NCBI GenBank assembly: GCA_030710605.1
Contig: CP092876.1
Span: forward strand, 59,464,252 to 59,528,251
Length of the DNA: 64,000 nucleotides
DNA from: Cordylochernes scorpioides
Lineage: Eukaryota > Arthropoda > Arachnida > Pseudoscorpiones > Chernetidae
Direction of reading: 5' to 3'
Below are positions 21,379 through 32,653 of the stretch, piece by piece. Position numbers and translations under genes: made by a program. Numbering within the stretch: position 1 is the first letter of the stretch; every line of letters starts with the position of its first letter. The notes under the pieces were generated by a model. The model saw nothing but the letters and a program-made list of their open reading frames with translations. It made no database searches and had not been told where the DNA came from.

Positions 21379-21697
21379 CAGTGTGTTGAGGAACTACAAG
21401 AGTAATTTTGCATTAACTTTTTCATAAAGAGATTAATGTCAAATTTCCCGGGCAAATAGGGAGTGTCCTCCAAAATCCCCGAAGCAGCTGATAAGGACTC
21501 CCGGGTGACATGAAGGTATAATTCCACCGCAGGTCCCGCGGGAACGTCCAAGGTCGGCACATTAGGGAATGAGAAACTATTGATTCGTCCTCGCTTTAAT
21601 TCAAATGTACTTGAAGCACACGAGAAGGTACATATTCTCTTTGCGTCATAAATTAACTCATACCAGCCTGTCTTTGGTGAACAACGAATGTTCACTT
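21379..21697 (-). CDS. Putative internal exon of a host gene
   Basis: 319-bp minus-strand open exon candidate. The acceptor AG is at 21698-21699 after a pyrimidine-rich tract, and a strong donor GTATGT starts at 21378. It encodes about 105 residues with four Cys, a WYELIYD stretch, GPAVELYLHVTRE and one N-glycosylation sequon (NYS), which suggests an extracellular or lumenal domain. Codon usage and lack of TE similarity separate it from the transposon just downstream, whose TIR begins 28 bases into the intron. Entry phase 1 matches the exit phase of the candidate exon at 30801-31031. I do not recognise the family. It could be a chance ORF. Confidence 0.4.
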
Positions 21698-21769
21698 CTT
21701 AGGATATAGGGCATTGAAGAACGTACAAGATAGTATTGAATGGAAAAGTGAACATCAGAATTTTCAAAA

Positions 21770-22500
21770 ATGTTAGCAAGCTCATTGAACTGCTGGGGTC
21801 ATAAAGAGGTAAATCCAGGTGAGCGCCTGAACTGATGAAAATTTGTCACAAAATATTAAAAGAAATATAGAAGTTAGTCCTTTTCTCCGAAAACCCTGAG
21901 GTTTTAAATTTTCTAGACTTGCATTGCTATCGAAATTCAGTGGGAGTACAAAATTTCAGACTTCTATGTGGTCTGGAAGTACTTGGTCACAAAAAATTAA
22001 AATAAATAATAGAAATTACTCCAGTTTCGACCCCTTTTTAATGGAACTACAGCCGCTCATTACACCAGCGAAACGGCTGCGCTTATTTTCCTTCGTTTGA
22101 AAGGGAAAATACAAATTTTCCCTAGTCGATTCCCCATCTAGAAGTCTAAAATTTTGCACTCTGACAATGTTAGTAAGATTGAATGAGTCTATAGAATACC
22201 AGAGTTCTACGTGGCCAGTATGTATATTGATCACAAAATATCAAAGGAAATATAGAAAACGTAGCCTATTATCGAACACCCCGAAGTCCGATATTTTGTC
22301 GTTGTTAACTTACATCGTTGGCTGTATTGAGCGAGTCTACAAATATTCAAACTTCTGTGTGATCTGGATGTACATTAAAATTGATCACAAAAGTTGAAAG
22401 TAGACATAGAAATTAGACAATTCTCACAACTACCCAGAAATGTAAAATGTAGTCAACTTGCATTGTCATCGGGTTTGAACAAGTGTGCCAAGTTTCAAGC
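21770..22500. repeat. Diverged tandem units of a dispersed repeat
   Basis: The phrase TGATCACAAAATATTAAAAG followed by AATATAGAAATTAG recurs near 21843, 21995, 22228 and 22385, each time near a TTGCATTG or TCTACGTGGTC-like word. Related sequence lies at 27600-27990 and, inverted, at 30000-30125. Unit about 150-230 bp, strongly diverged, origin unknown. Confidence 0.6.
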
Positions 22501-22842
22501 TTAAAAAAAAAACATCCACACACTTACATTATTTGAGTAAGAGAGCGCGTTTTTGCTAGTTGTTTGCATAACAACAAGAGTTTGTGCTGGCTTTTTGCCG
22601 AGTAAAACAACAAAACTCCATAGCCGCACTCAGTAAGAATCAGGTAGAGTTTCGTGCACACACCGAAGACTGTCACAGGAACTACGACACTGCGTGAATC
22701 TCGGTCCCCCAGCAGCGGAACAACACGGTGCTGCTACACGAGAGAGTACACTCCCACCTCCATACTTTCCACCGTATAAATAGATCCCTATCCCTAAATA
22801 TCGATAGAAACCATCGTCGCAGCGTTTTAAAAAAGTAATATA
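22501..22842. other. Spacer, no gene seen
   Basis: Nothing recognised. Confidence 0.5.
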
Positions 22843-23020
22843 TACACTCATAGACAAAACTTAGGAAAATTGTACCTTTTAGCATGTGCATCGGGATTTT
22901 TCAGACAATAACTCTGAAAGATATTTGATACACAATGACCTTTATTGAAGACACACGAGATAACCAAGTGTGAACAAAATTGCATCTGTCTACTTCCTTT
23001 AGTTTTGTCTATGAGTGTAT
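22843..23020. mobile_element. Tc1-type MITE, family A copy 2
   Basis: 178 bp, ends TACACTCATAGACAAAAC and GTTTTGTCTATGAGTGTA, a near-perfect inverted pair. Best-preserved copy of the family. Confidence 0.88.
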
Positions 23021-23226
23021 ATCTTCTTCCTCACGACACAAAATATCTTTTTATTGCGAAATCCACATTAGAATCCGTCCAGAGAGAGCCAGTCGTTCGA
23101 TGGAAGAACAAACATCCATTTATCGTTTAAAAAGAAAGCTTTTAGAAAATTATCAATGAAGTCAGTGCATGGACATTTAGAATCTGAATGAGATTGTGAT
23201 AGGATTAAAACTAAGTCAAGCATACG

Positions 23227-23409
23227 TATAAGGTTGTCCCAAAAGTTCGTGTTTTTCTTAAAACGTTATTTTTCTTATTACTTGGGGAATAATATTATTA
23301 AGGCGAATACATAATAATACATAATACAAAGACATTATACATAACGGCGAATAATATTGGTATTTAAATTTTTGGCAAGTTATTAACGAACTTTTGGGAC
23401 AACCTTGTA
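23227..23409. mobile_element. Mariner-type MITE
   Basis: About 180 bp bounded by inverted repeats AAGGTTGTCCCAAAAGTTCG (left) and its complement ending at 23409, next to TA. Non-coding internal-deletion derivative of a mariner not otherwise present here. Confidence 0.85.
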
Positions 23410-24803
23410 AATCCGACGACAACCAACCATGGCGACGGAGGAAGGGGAGCGGTTACAAAAATTGGCAATCAGAAGCGCAGTTTCTCGAAATCGAAGTCTA
23501 TTATAAAACTCCCGTCTGGGCTAAATGGAGTAATTAGAGGGGCTGCAACTTTTCTGGGGTTCCTATAGATCTTTTTCTGCGATGGCAAAGTAGGACGGAC
23601 GCGGTCCGGGAGTTTGAACATCTAACCAACAACAAATAATAATTGGATCATTGAAATATATTCTATGACCTCAATAACAGCAGCATCCTTTGAGGATTTC
23701 TCACTTTTAAGCTTTAAAAAAATTATTCTACTAAATAGCCTCAATATACGGAAAAAAGAGGGTTATATTGTGTGTCTGCGTTCGACACAGAGTAGATAAA
23801 CGCTAGTGTTCTAGTTCATTTAGAATTGATTGAAGCTGATTGGCCTCAATCGCTTTTATTTGATCAAGTCACAGAGGATAATACAACCCCAGACTATATT
23901 TATTAACACTACGACTATCGGCACTAGAAGACAATATACCAAAATGAACTGGGTCAAGAAAAATTCGATATAAATTATTGAGATACTGAAAAAAAATATG
24001 GATTTTTTTTCTTTATACAACTTGATATAGAGGGCCCAGACGAAATATATTTACAATATTTCTATTAGAAAGATGTTCCAAAATCGTTCACAATGCACAA
24101 TTAAAGTGTATGAAATTTGCATAAGAGATTTTTTTTTAATGGCCTTCTAATAAAACGAGCGATAACTAGACGTGATTATTCCGTTAGGAGGTGTTTGTTA
24201 GAAGGAAAATGGAGAAACCGGGTGAAGAAGGCTGTCGGATGTTTGCGACATGCATCCCTTTTATTTTTCTCATCATACGTATTTTTTACTAATCGCTTCT
24301 CACACTAGTTTTGCAGTAAAAATATGCAATTAAAAAAAAAAAAACTTCTACCGTGATAGAAAAATAAAATACTAATCCAAATGTATGTTTAAAAAAAAAA
24401 AGACCCTTACTAAGTTTTGTGGCTAACTTTTGTCTTCAGGAAGGGATTGAAAGAAGAACTGGGTGACTTTCGTCATTCAGAAAGAACAGCTTGTGTGACA
24501 ATGAAGCGGTGTGCGTGTTCACCTGATTGGCCGAGGTAACGCCCCTTGAAAACCTTCCTGTCAGAGAAAACGCCTTGATGACAGCCGTGGTTGCTAGGAC
24601 ACCTGAAGAAAAATAAGTGAATGTCTTTTGGATCAATTACGGCAAAGGTCTAAAAGAAACCAACCATCGTAAGAGTAAAAAAATTACCAGTTCCTGAGGT
24701 AGCTGGAAGTCTTGCGATGCTTCAACATTTTAGTTTCTAAATACATTTTTATATTTGATTAAGACAAAAAAAAGTCTAAATGCACAAAAAGAATGTGTAA
24801 ATA
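23410..24803. other. AT-rich region, no gene seen
   Basis: 1.4 kb with several poly-A and poly-T runs. No domain or RNA gene recognised on either strand. Confidence 0.5.
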
Positions 24804-25000
24804 TCCAGTCATGGACAAAACTTAAGGAAGTTATCTCTTTTAGCATGTATGTCGGAATTCAGACAATAACTATGAGAGATATTTGATATACAGTGACCTT
24901 TATTGAAAAAAAAACATGAGATAATCATGTGTGGACAAAATAGCCTCTGTATCCTTAAAAAAAACCTTCCACTTTCTTAAGTATTGACCATAAGTGTATA
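24804..25000. mobile_element. Tc1-type MITE, family A copy 3
   Basis: About 197 bp, diverged copy; interior word GATATTTGATA and CAGTGACCTTTATTG shared with copies 1 and 2. Confidence 0.8.
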
Positions 25001-25067
25001 TTCTCTCCTTACAACTTGATTAGCGGTAAAGAGCTAAATAAGTAGCACGACAATCAAGATACAACGG

Positions 25068-25131
25068 ATTCAATTCTAAATAAAAAGATATGGAGATTTC
25101 AATTCTAAATAAAAAGATATGGAGATTTCAA
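25068..25131. repeat. Tandem duplication of a 31-bp unit
   Basis: TTCAATTCTAAATAAAAAG plus GATATGGAGAT occurs twice in direct succession with no differences. Confidence 0.9.
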
Positions 25132-25449
25132 AACAATTTTCAAATATGGAGAGAATTTATGCTGCTGTCATGATATAAATTAGAATGGAAGGGCATGGTT
25201 CCCTATTGATGATGACTGCATTATAAAGTCTCTCTCTATATTTAAACAAATTTTGATTATTAAAAAAAAATAGCGTTTTCAAATTTGTTATCATTTTCAC
25301 GTATAAGGGCGCTATAATGATGGAATTCTGACCATTGTTATAAAATATCATCTCTCTAAATAAATTTTATATATTTTGTTGTACAAAAAGTTGGGGTTCG
25401 CCTGATTGAGATCGTAATTTTAAAAGAGTTGAGTCCTTTTATGAATAAA
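25132..25449. other. AT-rich spacer, no gene seen
   Basis: Nothing recognised. Confidence 0.5.
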
Positions 25450-25690
25450 CTAGCCGAATGACCCGGGCAACGCCCGTGTTTTACTCGATTGAATGTTTTG
25501 ATTCAAATACTATTTGTTACAATTATAAATTGGCGCCTTATATAAATGCATATGTTAGTTAATAACTATATAGCCTATGTGCTTTATCTATCTATGTACT
25601 GTTGGCTTCCGTAGGCGTCTCTTACTGGGAAAAAGAAAGAGAGGATTCCATTTGGTTATTAACTAATATATGCATTTATTTAAGGAGCGA
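25450..25690 (-). mobile_element. Helitron 3' end fragment
   Basis: On the minus strand the sequence ends with a CGGGC-GTT-GCCCG hairpin, about 12 bases, then CTAG followed by T, the Helitron 3' terminus pattern. The rest of the element is not recognisable. 25530-25565 and 25650-25685 form an inverted repeat inside it. Confidence 0.6.
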
Positions 25691-25743
25691 CCCGCTCCAA
25701 CACAATGGTTACAAAAACGAAAAAGCGAGTGGGGGGGCATGAT

Positions 25744-25765
25744 GGGGGGGGGGGGGGGGGGGGGG
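25744..25765 (+). repeat. 22-base G run
   Basis: Uninterrupted G homopolymer, potential quadruplex former and an error-prone assembly site. Confidence 0.9.
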
Positions 25766-26109
25766 CAAAGGTGGCGTGATCGTAGCCGACCAATAGGAGG
25801 GCGCCATTCCAAAAAAAAAAGCAAACGGTGACAGAGATGACTGATGAAGAATGACGCTCGTAACTGTATATAGAATATGTTGCCAAGAGTATACTAGCAA
25901 TCGCATCCATCGTGTAGGTACTAAATATATTTCTTGGAAATATGTAAAAAAGGATACACCTCGATTTTATTATCAGACAAAGGAAGAAAGGAAAGGCTTC
26001 ATAGAATCTAAAAATCCGAGAAACAAAAGTCAAGAAACGACAACAAAATAAGGTTACTGAGCTCAATGTCTAACATCTCCCTTCAATAAAATAATCCCTT
26101 GTATCAATG

Positions 26110-26343
26110 TTAAGTAAAAATATCAGACCTCCAGGGAAATGTATCTTTTCAAAACCTTTTTAATCTCTAGCTTTCGGGCACGATGTCTTTCTAAAGGAGA
26201 AAATATGGTATAATGGTTCGCCTATAGAACACGAATCATTATACCATGTTTTCTCCTGTAGAAGGGCGTCCATGCCCGAAAGCTAGAGATTAAAAGGTTT
26301 TTGAAAAGATATTTTTCCCTGGAGGTCTGATATTTTTACTTAA
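26110..26343. repeat. Foldback element with hammerhead-like core
   Basis: Arms 26110-26215 and 26240-26343 are inverted repeats of about 100 bp, starting TTAAGTAAAAATATCAGACC. The right arm holds, in order: TCTC 26252-26255, CTGTAGA 26256-26262, A, GGGC 26264-26267, six-base loop, GCCC 26274-26277, GAA 26278-26280, AGCT 26281-26284, A, GAGA 26286-26289. That is hammerhead layout with TCTC/GAGA as helix I and self-complementary AGCT as helix III. One core base differs from CUGANGA. The left arm copy is more decayed. Confidence 0.8.
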
Positions 26344-26499
26344 CATCTCCCTGATCGTCAATCGAGAAGGATGATTTCTCTAGCTCTCAAAAATTCAAAT
26401 TTAGTTAGTAATGTATAAAGTAAGAGATAGATTGGTATACCATTTGTGTGGCGTGCTGAGGGATGAATGCTGAAAAGGGAGTTATGAATATTAATTTCT

Positions 26500-26760
26500 A
26501 TTTTAATAAAAAATACAATCCTTTTTATCAATATTCAAGTTGAAACATTAGGGGGGCTCCAGGGATAAGTTTCTATTCGATAAATGTAATTCATATCCCT
26601 AGCTTTCCGGAATGAAAGCCCTTCTACAGAAGAAAATAAGAGACACAATAGCTAGAGATCTGAAAGTCAAATATAAAAGCTAGAGATCTTAATTGAATTT
26701 TTCAAAAAGAAACGTATCCCTAGAAGCTTGATGTTTTCACTTTTTTTTAATATTTTAATT
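26500..26760. repeat. Decayed relative of the 26110 foldback
   Basis: Shares the outer word CAATCCTTTTTATCAATATT and the CTCCAGGGATAAG and CTTCTACAGAAG parts of the family. The arms match only partly (26575-26635 and 26685-26735). Confidence 0.6.
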
Positions 26761-26965
26761 TCCAAATTTACTTTTAAATTAAATCAATTAAAATTGTGTA
26801 ATTTCAATTTGACAGATTTTGTGATGGTTGAAGAAAATATTAATTTACGCTACAATTTTCGACAGGTCAAAGACCCAAATAATCGTTTTAAAAGTATATA
26901 GAAATCGCTAAATTTCCCCCTTTTACTTATCAATGTTTATAAACAATGCTATATATATAGTTAGG

Positions 26966-27569
26966 ATACTATTTTCATATGGCCGCAGCCTTGCAGAAAA
27001 TTGACATGGATCCCGAGCAGCAGCTTTACACACCCAAGATAGTGGACATTGCGACTGCTGTGATAGAGATGTATGGAGATATCTGAGGGTCTTCATTGGA
27101 CACGACAACAACATATGTCTACCCAGAGCAGCAGCTTTACACACCCAAGATAGTGGACATTGCGACTGCTGTGATAGAGATGTATGGAGACATCTGAGGG
27201 TCTTCATTGGACACGACAACAACATATGTCTACCCAGAGCAGCAGCTTTACACACCCAAGATAGAGGACATTGCGACTGCTGTGATAGAGATGTATGAAG
27301 ACATCTGAGGGTCTTCATTGGACACGACAACAACATATGTCTACCCAGAGCAGCAGCTTTACACACCCAAGATAGTGGACATTGCGACTGCTGTGATAGA
27401 GATGTATGGAGACATCTGAGGGTCTTCATTGGACACGACAACAACATATGTCTACCCAGAGCAGCAGCTTTACACACCCAAGATAGTGGACATTGCGACT
27501 GCTGTGATAGAGATGTATGGAGACATCTGAGGGTCTTCATTGGACACGACAACAACATACTATTTTCAT
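26966..27569. repeat. 111-bp minisatellite, about 4.9 copies
   Basis: Units of 111 bp start at about 27016, 27127, 27238, 27349 and 27460 and differ at only a few sites. The array 27013-27556 is flanked on both sides by the same 13 bases ATACTATTTTCAT (26966-26978 and 27557-27569). Since 111 is divisible by 3, the minus strand shows a 37-residue repeated ORF, which I treat as incidental. A lone inverted, diverged unit lies at 44028-44108. Confidence 0.93.
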
Positions 27570-27599
27570 GAAGAGGGAAGAGGAGGAACACAATAGATG

Positions 27600-27990
27600 G
27601 TTCGCAGCCCAGTTCATATCAAACTTTGTGATCAATTTCTAATATACTTCTATATCATACACAAATTGAAAATTTCAACACTCACTCAAACAAGTTAACA
27701 ATGCATATTGACAAAATTTCAAGACTTCTTTGTGGTCGAGAAAAAAACGAATTTCTATATTTTATTTCACAAATTTTTGCGATCAACTTTTAATATATCT
27801 TCAAGACTACTTAGAACCTAGGAATTTTTCACACTCACTCAAACAGGCAATGCAAGTTTCCAAATTTAGATTTCTGTGTCGTCGGGAATGACCCAATTAC
27901 TACATTTCCTTTCAAATCTTTTGATCAATATTTAAAACATATCCAGATCACGTAGAAGTCTGATATTTTATAGACTAGTGCCTGGTGGTC
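27600..27990. repeat. Dispersed AT-rich repeat, related to 21770-22500
   Basis: Shares GTAGAAGTCTGATATTTT, TTTGTGATCAA and GGCAATGCAAGT words with the block at 21770-22500 and with 30000-30125. Strongly diverged. Confidence 0.5.
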
Positions 27991-29318
27991 GAGAATTGAC
28001 TAGAGAATAGAATTTGAATATTTCGATCCAAACGAAGAAAAATAGGGGCAGCCGTTTCTCTGACGTGATTAGCAGCTGACATTCCATAAAAATAAGTCTA
28101 CCGTATAAAACTAGAGTAATATTAAAAATAATAAAGGCATATCCTGACCAGAAGCACATGGCAGAGCGCCATCTAGTGGAACAGAAAGTATGAAACTAGA
28201 GTAGTAAATAATTGTGAATATATTGCCATATAAGCATTTAAAAAATAAATAACTAGAATGTTTTTGCCAGTTTAACGATTTAAATATAGAATATTATAAA
28301 CAATAGCTATAGGGTACAATTATAAAATTTGAAATTAATGGGATTTAATATGAAACAATTGTTAAGAAAATTTGTAGCTTTCGCTAAATAGTAAACCTCT
28401 TCACTCGATTGTCATTCGGCGCTTTTATTTTTACTCATATAAATCTAATTTTTCAATGGCGGTAGAGCAGAACTATTTATTTTCTCTTTTTTAGTGCATT
28501 TTAATAATCGCTTTTAAAAATATTTAAAAATTATCTTTAAAAAACTAGTTATAGATGGAGAGCCGTTCCCCCATAAACGGCATCCAGCTTTATTTTGATT
28601 TCTTCACATGTTTCCATCCTTAAGTAAAGAGCAAATCACTGAAGGATGCTGCACTTTCCCCATCTTGCTCTAAACAACGTGGGCTGACTTACTGAAATGG
28701 CTGCTATAGCGAGACAATCCCAGGAATAAGTGCGAAATTTGGAGTTTTCACGTTTAAAGAATGCTTGCGAATTGAGATAACAAAAACTTGATTTAGCAAT
28801 GCTATCCGTTTCTAAACACTTTTTAACATACCCTTATACATGTTGCATCAAATGGATTTTAAATGAGTTGCAATTGAAAAAAAAAATTAAGCAATTCATT
28901 TAGATAGACATTTAAATAGGTAGATAAAATAAAATGTACTATACACGGTGAGTAAGTGTTATTTGTCCTTTTGGAATGCTAATTCTGTTTTTACTGATCC
29001 CGATTATTTTCTGTACAGGTCATGATCGATGGTAACAGTAATCGGCCGATTTGACTATAAATGCATACACCCCGTGTAGAAAGCAGTTCGACTTTGCATT
29101 TACAAGAATCCCGTTTGGTTGCTTTCTTCTTACTGATGGGCTTGGATTAGTGCAAGTCGGAGATCCCTTCCATTGAAGCAATTTATTATTTTTTTACAAT
29201 AAGAGGGTGCTTATACTTCCAGATTCTATTCCGGTTGTCTAAAATAAACACAATGAGTGTATCAACAGCCCTTAATATTTATTCTAAACTGTGTGTTTGT
29301 GCAAGAGAATAATGCAGA
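27991..29318. other. AT-rich region with a possible mariner N-terminal remnant
   Basis: No intact gene. On the minus strand 28560-28700 translates to text like METCEEIKIKLDAVYG, reminiscent of the mariner helix-turn-helix start, but too short and broken to name securely. GCGCCATCTAGTGG at 28166-28179 matches the vertebrate CTCF core consensus; see findings. Confidence 0.35.
29056..29089 (+). promoter_or_regulatory. Possible TATA plus initiator pair
   Basis: TATAAA at 29056-29061 and CAGTTC at 29084-29089 are spaced about 29 bases apart, as in arthropod core promoters. No transcript can be tied to it; possibly an old LTR promoter. Confidence 0.2.
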
Positions 29319-29399
29319 TTTAACCTTACTTCTGTAGAAGGGGTCCAAGACCCGAAAGTTCGAGTCAATTAAATTATATTTTCTGCAAAAAACTCTTCC
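29319..29399 (+). repeat. Partial hammerhead-like repeat
   Basis: CTGTAGA at 29332-29338, a helix II of GGGTC/GACCC and GAAAG follow each other, flanked by ACTT and GAGT that can pair. This is one arm of the 26110/43793 foldback family without its partner. Confidence 0.55.
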
Positions 29400-29999
29400 C
29401 TCTGGATAGAATTTTCTCTCAAGTAAGAATGCAGATTATATTTATAAATAGATTAAAAGGGTCCCTGTGCAATTGAAGGAAGGAGGCCTCGCGTCCCGCA
29501 GATGCCGCGCGGTTCGATATGGCCGGGTTGAGAGAGTCAACGCCTCGGTGGATCAATGGCTCCAAGGCATTGCTCGTCAACACCTCGTGTCGCCTTCCCT
29601 TCTCCAGCTTTCCTCCTTCACCATCCTTATTCTGTGTTAATGGTTCACTAAGACTCTATGAGCTGCAATACGTTCAAAGGGCCTTGGGGAATGGGTCTAA
29701 TTTAGTAATGCTTCGAACATTCATCAGCGTTAGACTTTTCACCTCCCAGAAGCTGGACTCGATTCATCCTCAATTATATCAGAAAACAATGCAATTTTTC
29801 TTATAAAAACATTCAGTTCGGCAGAACTGATTAAAGACTATACGAAGAAAAAATATTGAGAATAGAAGAACGCCACGTGCTCCACCCAATAGCTGAGAGA
29901 TTGAAACTACTCTTTAATCAAAATTACATAGGTGATTATATATGTAGCTGAATAAAATATATATTAAATATATAATTATATTAAATATATATAGAAATA
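29400..29999. other. Spacer with a short unassigned ORF
   Basis: A GC-richer stretch 29480-29720 is open on the plus strand (29519-29806, 95 codons), but no domain, splice signal or homologue is recognised. The rest is AT-rich. Confidence 0.3.
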
Positions 30000-30125
30000 T
30001 CATTAAAAGCGAATATTTACAGACCACCTAGAGGCTTAAAAATATCCACACTTACTCATTCTCGATGGCAATGCAAGTGCACAACATTTTAGATTTCTAG
30101 GTGGTCAGGAGGTATGTTAAGTAGA
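30000..30125. repeat. Dispersed repeat fragment with inverted ends
   Basis: CAGACCACCTAGAGGCTTAAAAATAT near 30021 and its complement near 30085-30110 form a weak inverted repeat. Contains GATGGCAATGCAAGTG, shared with 27600-27990. Confidence 0.5.
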
Positions 30126-30800
30126 AAAATGGAGAGTCAAATAAACAAAAGAAGGGAAATAAATGTTTTGACAAGTGATCATATGAAAAGAAAGAGGATA
30201 AAATAATTAAAGACTTCTTAATAAAATGCAAACCAATCAAAAAAACACAATTATTTAGCAAAATAAAATTAAATGAAACGTAATAAAGAGAAGAAAAAAA
30301 GGGCAATAGGAAAATTTTTAAGCAAATAAAATTTAATTTAATTTAAAAGAGTGAAAAATAAACAGTTTATAAAACAAACCTATAAAGTAGAAATAAAAAG
30401 ATGCAAAAATTTATTTGAGAGTTCGAAATAATGCATAGTCATCGTGAGTGAACAAGTAGAAATATACCTATCGAAACCTGAAAAGAGGTAAGTATTTTTT
30501 AAAGACCTCTAAGAAAACGCTTTTATTAAAAATGCATTTAAAAAAAAAAAGATATCAATTCTTTCAGCTACCACCATTAAATAAGTAAATGTATATGACA
30601 GAAAATGGAGGCGGAGAAGGCATTTATCATGAATTTTGAACTTGATTCGAATTAATATGATCAAGCTCTTTAGGTTTTGTTTTCAATCGCTTCAATGTTT
30701 AACCTAATTCGCTGAATATATATTATGTTAATAATTATTGCATAAACAAAATATGCGTTGTAGAAATAAGAAAATGAATGTTATTTACAAATTTACTCAC
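30126..30800. other. AT-rich spacer, no gene seen
   Basis: If 30801-31031 is an exon, this is the start of its downstream intron. Confidence 0.4.
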
Positions 30801-31031
30801 GTGACTCAATATAATGATGCAGAGGTACTAAATATGAGGAGAGAAAAGCGTCAAAGTATATCCTTTCAAAACTTCTGACTTTACACATGGCTCGTAAGGA
30901 AAGAGCAAAGTTGAGCTGCTCAACAATGAATACACCAGCTAATGATAGAATTATAACCAACAGAGTGTACTTGCGCCGATGTAAATCACTAAGGCGAAAG
31001 ATCAAACAGAAGATGTAAAAAAGTAAGATTG
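30801..31031 (-). CDS. Putative exon of a multi-pass or signal-anchored membrane protein
   Basis: 231-bp minus-strand candidate. It ends at a near-consensus donor GTGAGT (intron starts at 30800) and begins after CCAG at 31032-31035, or alternatively with ATG 31041 as a first exon. The 77 residues include two hydrophobic stretches, AILLFYIFCLIF and YTLLVIILSLAGVFIV, separated by basic RLSDLHRRK, then a hydrophilic part with one Cys. The exit phase is 1, the entry phase of the candidate exon at 21379-21697, so both could belong to one gene with a 9.1 kb intron. No family recognised. The ORF looks protein-like, not TE-like. Confidence 0.4.
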
Positions 31032-31101
31032 CTGGAACCATTAATGTATTGGTTTATTTGGGTGAGGAAAGTTAAGACTATAGAACGCGGCTGATTCCAC
31101 A

Positions 31102-31296
31102 CGTCTTTTCAGCGATATGCTAATCTTGACATACGAGTATGCACGGTGTGGCCACTGGACATAGGTCGAACCTGGAGGCTGTTATTGAGTTCTGCATTAC
31201 CTGGAGTATAGGGGCTCTATCTATGCTTCCTTCCTGCGGTGAATCTGTATAAGACCGGTGTTCTTAATAAGATTGTGTGTGTGTCTATAACCGTTT
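31102..31296 (+). repeat. LTR-like dispersed repeat, copy 1
   Basis: Shares with 35566-35735 the words ACCTGGAGGCTG, GCTCTATCTATGCTTC, TCCTGCGGTGA and a terminal CTTAATAA-AGAT-TGTGTGTGT. An AATAAA-type signal before a TG tract is reminiscent of an LTR R/U5 region. No internal region assigned. Confidence 0.5.
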
Positions 31297-32039
31297 TTTT
31301 TTTGTTTTTTTTAATACGGTTTATATGGTCATTGTGGGGTTTTGTTCCAGGACATGTCTGTCAGGATGTCTGACAAAGGGCCGCACGGAGAAACAATGTC
31401 TGCGGTTGGCAGGCCGCCCGCTTCGGTGGTATTTTGGTCTGTTGTGGTAGCCCGTGGTCCGCTGCGTGTATTTCAACTTCTGACACACCTCGTCGTGGGT
31501 GGTTCCTAAAAGAGAGTGCACGATAAAACGGGAAGTATATTCGTCAATACCTGACTAGTATCCCACTCACTCAGTGGGCGCGTTGGATAAACGTATCGTT
31601 TTTAAGTTTGAAGATCATTTATTGGATGGAAGATTGTTCGGATAAAATAGAGGGATCATTCCCCAGAGGAGAGAGACAGTGAATCATTGAAACGTTGGAA
31701 ATTAAATAAATAATTGGTGGTTGATGTAGCTGTATTTTTTCAAACCTTTTTATTCAAGATTTTTGAAATTTAGAAAGTGCAACGCGTGTCACCAATAATT
31801 TCCAGGAATGAAACGGGGATCACGTAAAATATTCACAATCCTGAAATATTTTATAAGATCGTATAAATACAACTATAAACAGGTATAAACAAAATGGTTC
31901 ACAGAAAGGCACACGCGTTTTTTTTTTTTTTTTTCGAATTTATAAGTTCGTTGTGCATATCAAAACATTTTCTAACTTCACAAGAAGATGCTCTATTACA
32001 ATTAAAGACCTTTGCATTGTTTTCATGATTTAAAACTAG
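31297..32039. other. Spacer, no gene seen
   Basis: GC-richer 31320-31520 is open for 66 codons on the minus strand, without recognisable domains. Poly-T tract at 31919-31934. Confidence 0.35.
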
Positions 32040-32420
32040 CCGAAAAAAGTGTCAAGGATGATCTGAATACTGGCTGACCTTTATCGGTAAGCAATCCCAA
32101 AATGCATTCAAAAAATCAAGTCATTGATCAAAGAAAATCCAAGAATAACTATCTGAAGACTTTGATATCTCTTTTGGAATATATCGAACGATCGAAAAGA
32201 TGCACATCTTAAACGATCCTCTCGGGTAAATTTATCTAAAATCTCTTAACAAATGGGCATAAAGGGAAGCGCGAGGTAATGTGCAAAAACATAGTCGAAA
32301 TGTCCGAATCCGATCTTCATTATCTCAGAAATGTCATCCCAGGAGATGGAACGATATGACCCCGAGACTAAGAGGCAGTTAACCACAGCGGCTAGAGGCA
32401 GGAGAGATGCAACTATTGGA
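32040..32420 (+). pseudogene. Mariner-like transposase fragment
   Basis: Broken plus-strand frames give mariner linker text: SLIKENPRITI at about 32125, KRSSRVNLSK, then CKNIVEMSESD and NVIPGDGT at 32300-32355. The last corresponds to the first catalytic Asp block (usually VITGDE), here mutated. No TIRs found and both ends missing; old fragment. Confidence 0.7.
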
Positions 32421-32532
32421 ACTATTTGAAACCCAATTTTTTTTTATTTTACAATGAATAGTATTTATATACTTTGAATATATTGTATGTAATATATATA
32501 AATCTTCTATAAAATAATCCCTTGCATAAATA

Positions 32533-32653
32533 TTGAGTAAAATCAATCATTCCTCCAGGGAAAAGTGTATTTTTGATAACGTTTTTATTGTTCTCTCTGT
32601 GGCCTGTGGTCAAAAAGACACTTTTCCCTGGAGGAATGATTGATTTTACTCAA
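32533..32653. repeat. Short foldback of the 26110 family, centre deleted
   Basis: Arms 32533-32576 and 32610-32653 are reverse complements, starting TTGAGTAAAATCAATC and including CCTCCAGGGAAAAG. The hammerhead-like part is missing; only about 33 bases separate the arms. The outer word AAAATAATCCCTTG is shared with 26090 and 44008. Confidence 0.88.

Noticed and set aside
25840-25870. ACTGATGAAGAATGACGCTCG as a hammerhead core
   Set aside because: CTGATGA is present but there is no helix II and no GAAA after it; chance match.
25680-26066. 128-codon minus-strand ORF with Pro run
   Set aside because: Crosses a 22-base G run (the Pro stretch) and a Helitron remnant; no domain, length depends on the homopolymer.
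26923-27591. 222-codon ORF with 37-residue repeats
   Set aside because: Falls entirely in the 111-bp minisatellite. A repeat-bearing protein is possible in principle, but there is no splice, promoter or homology evidence.
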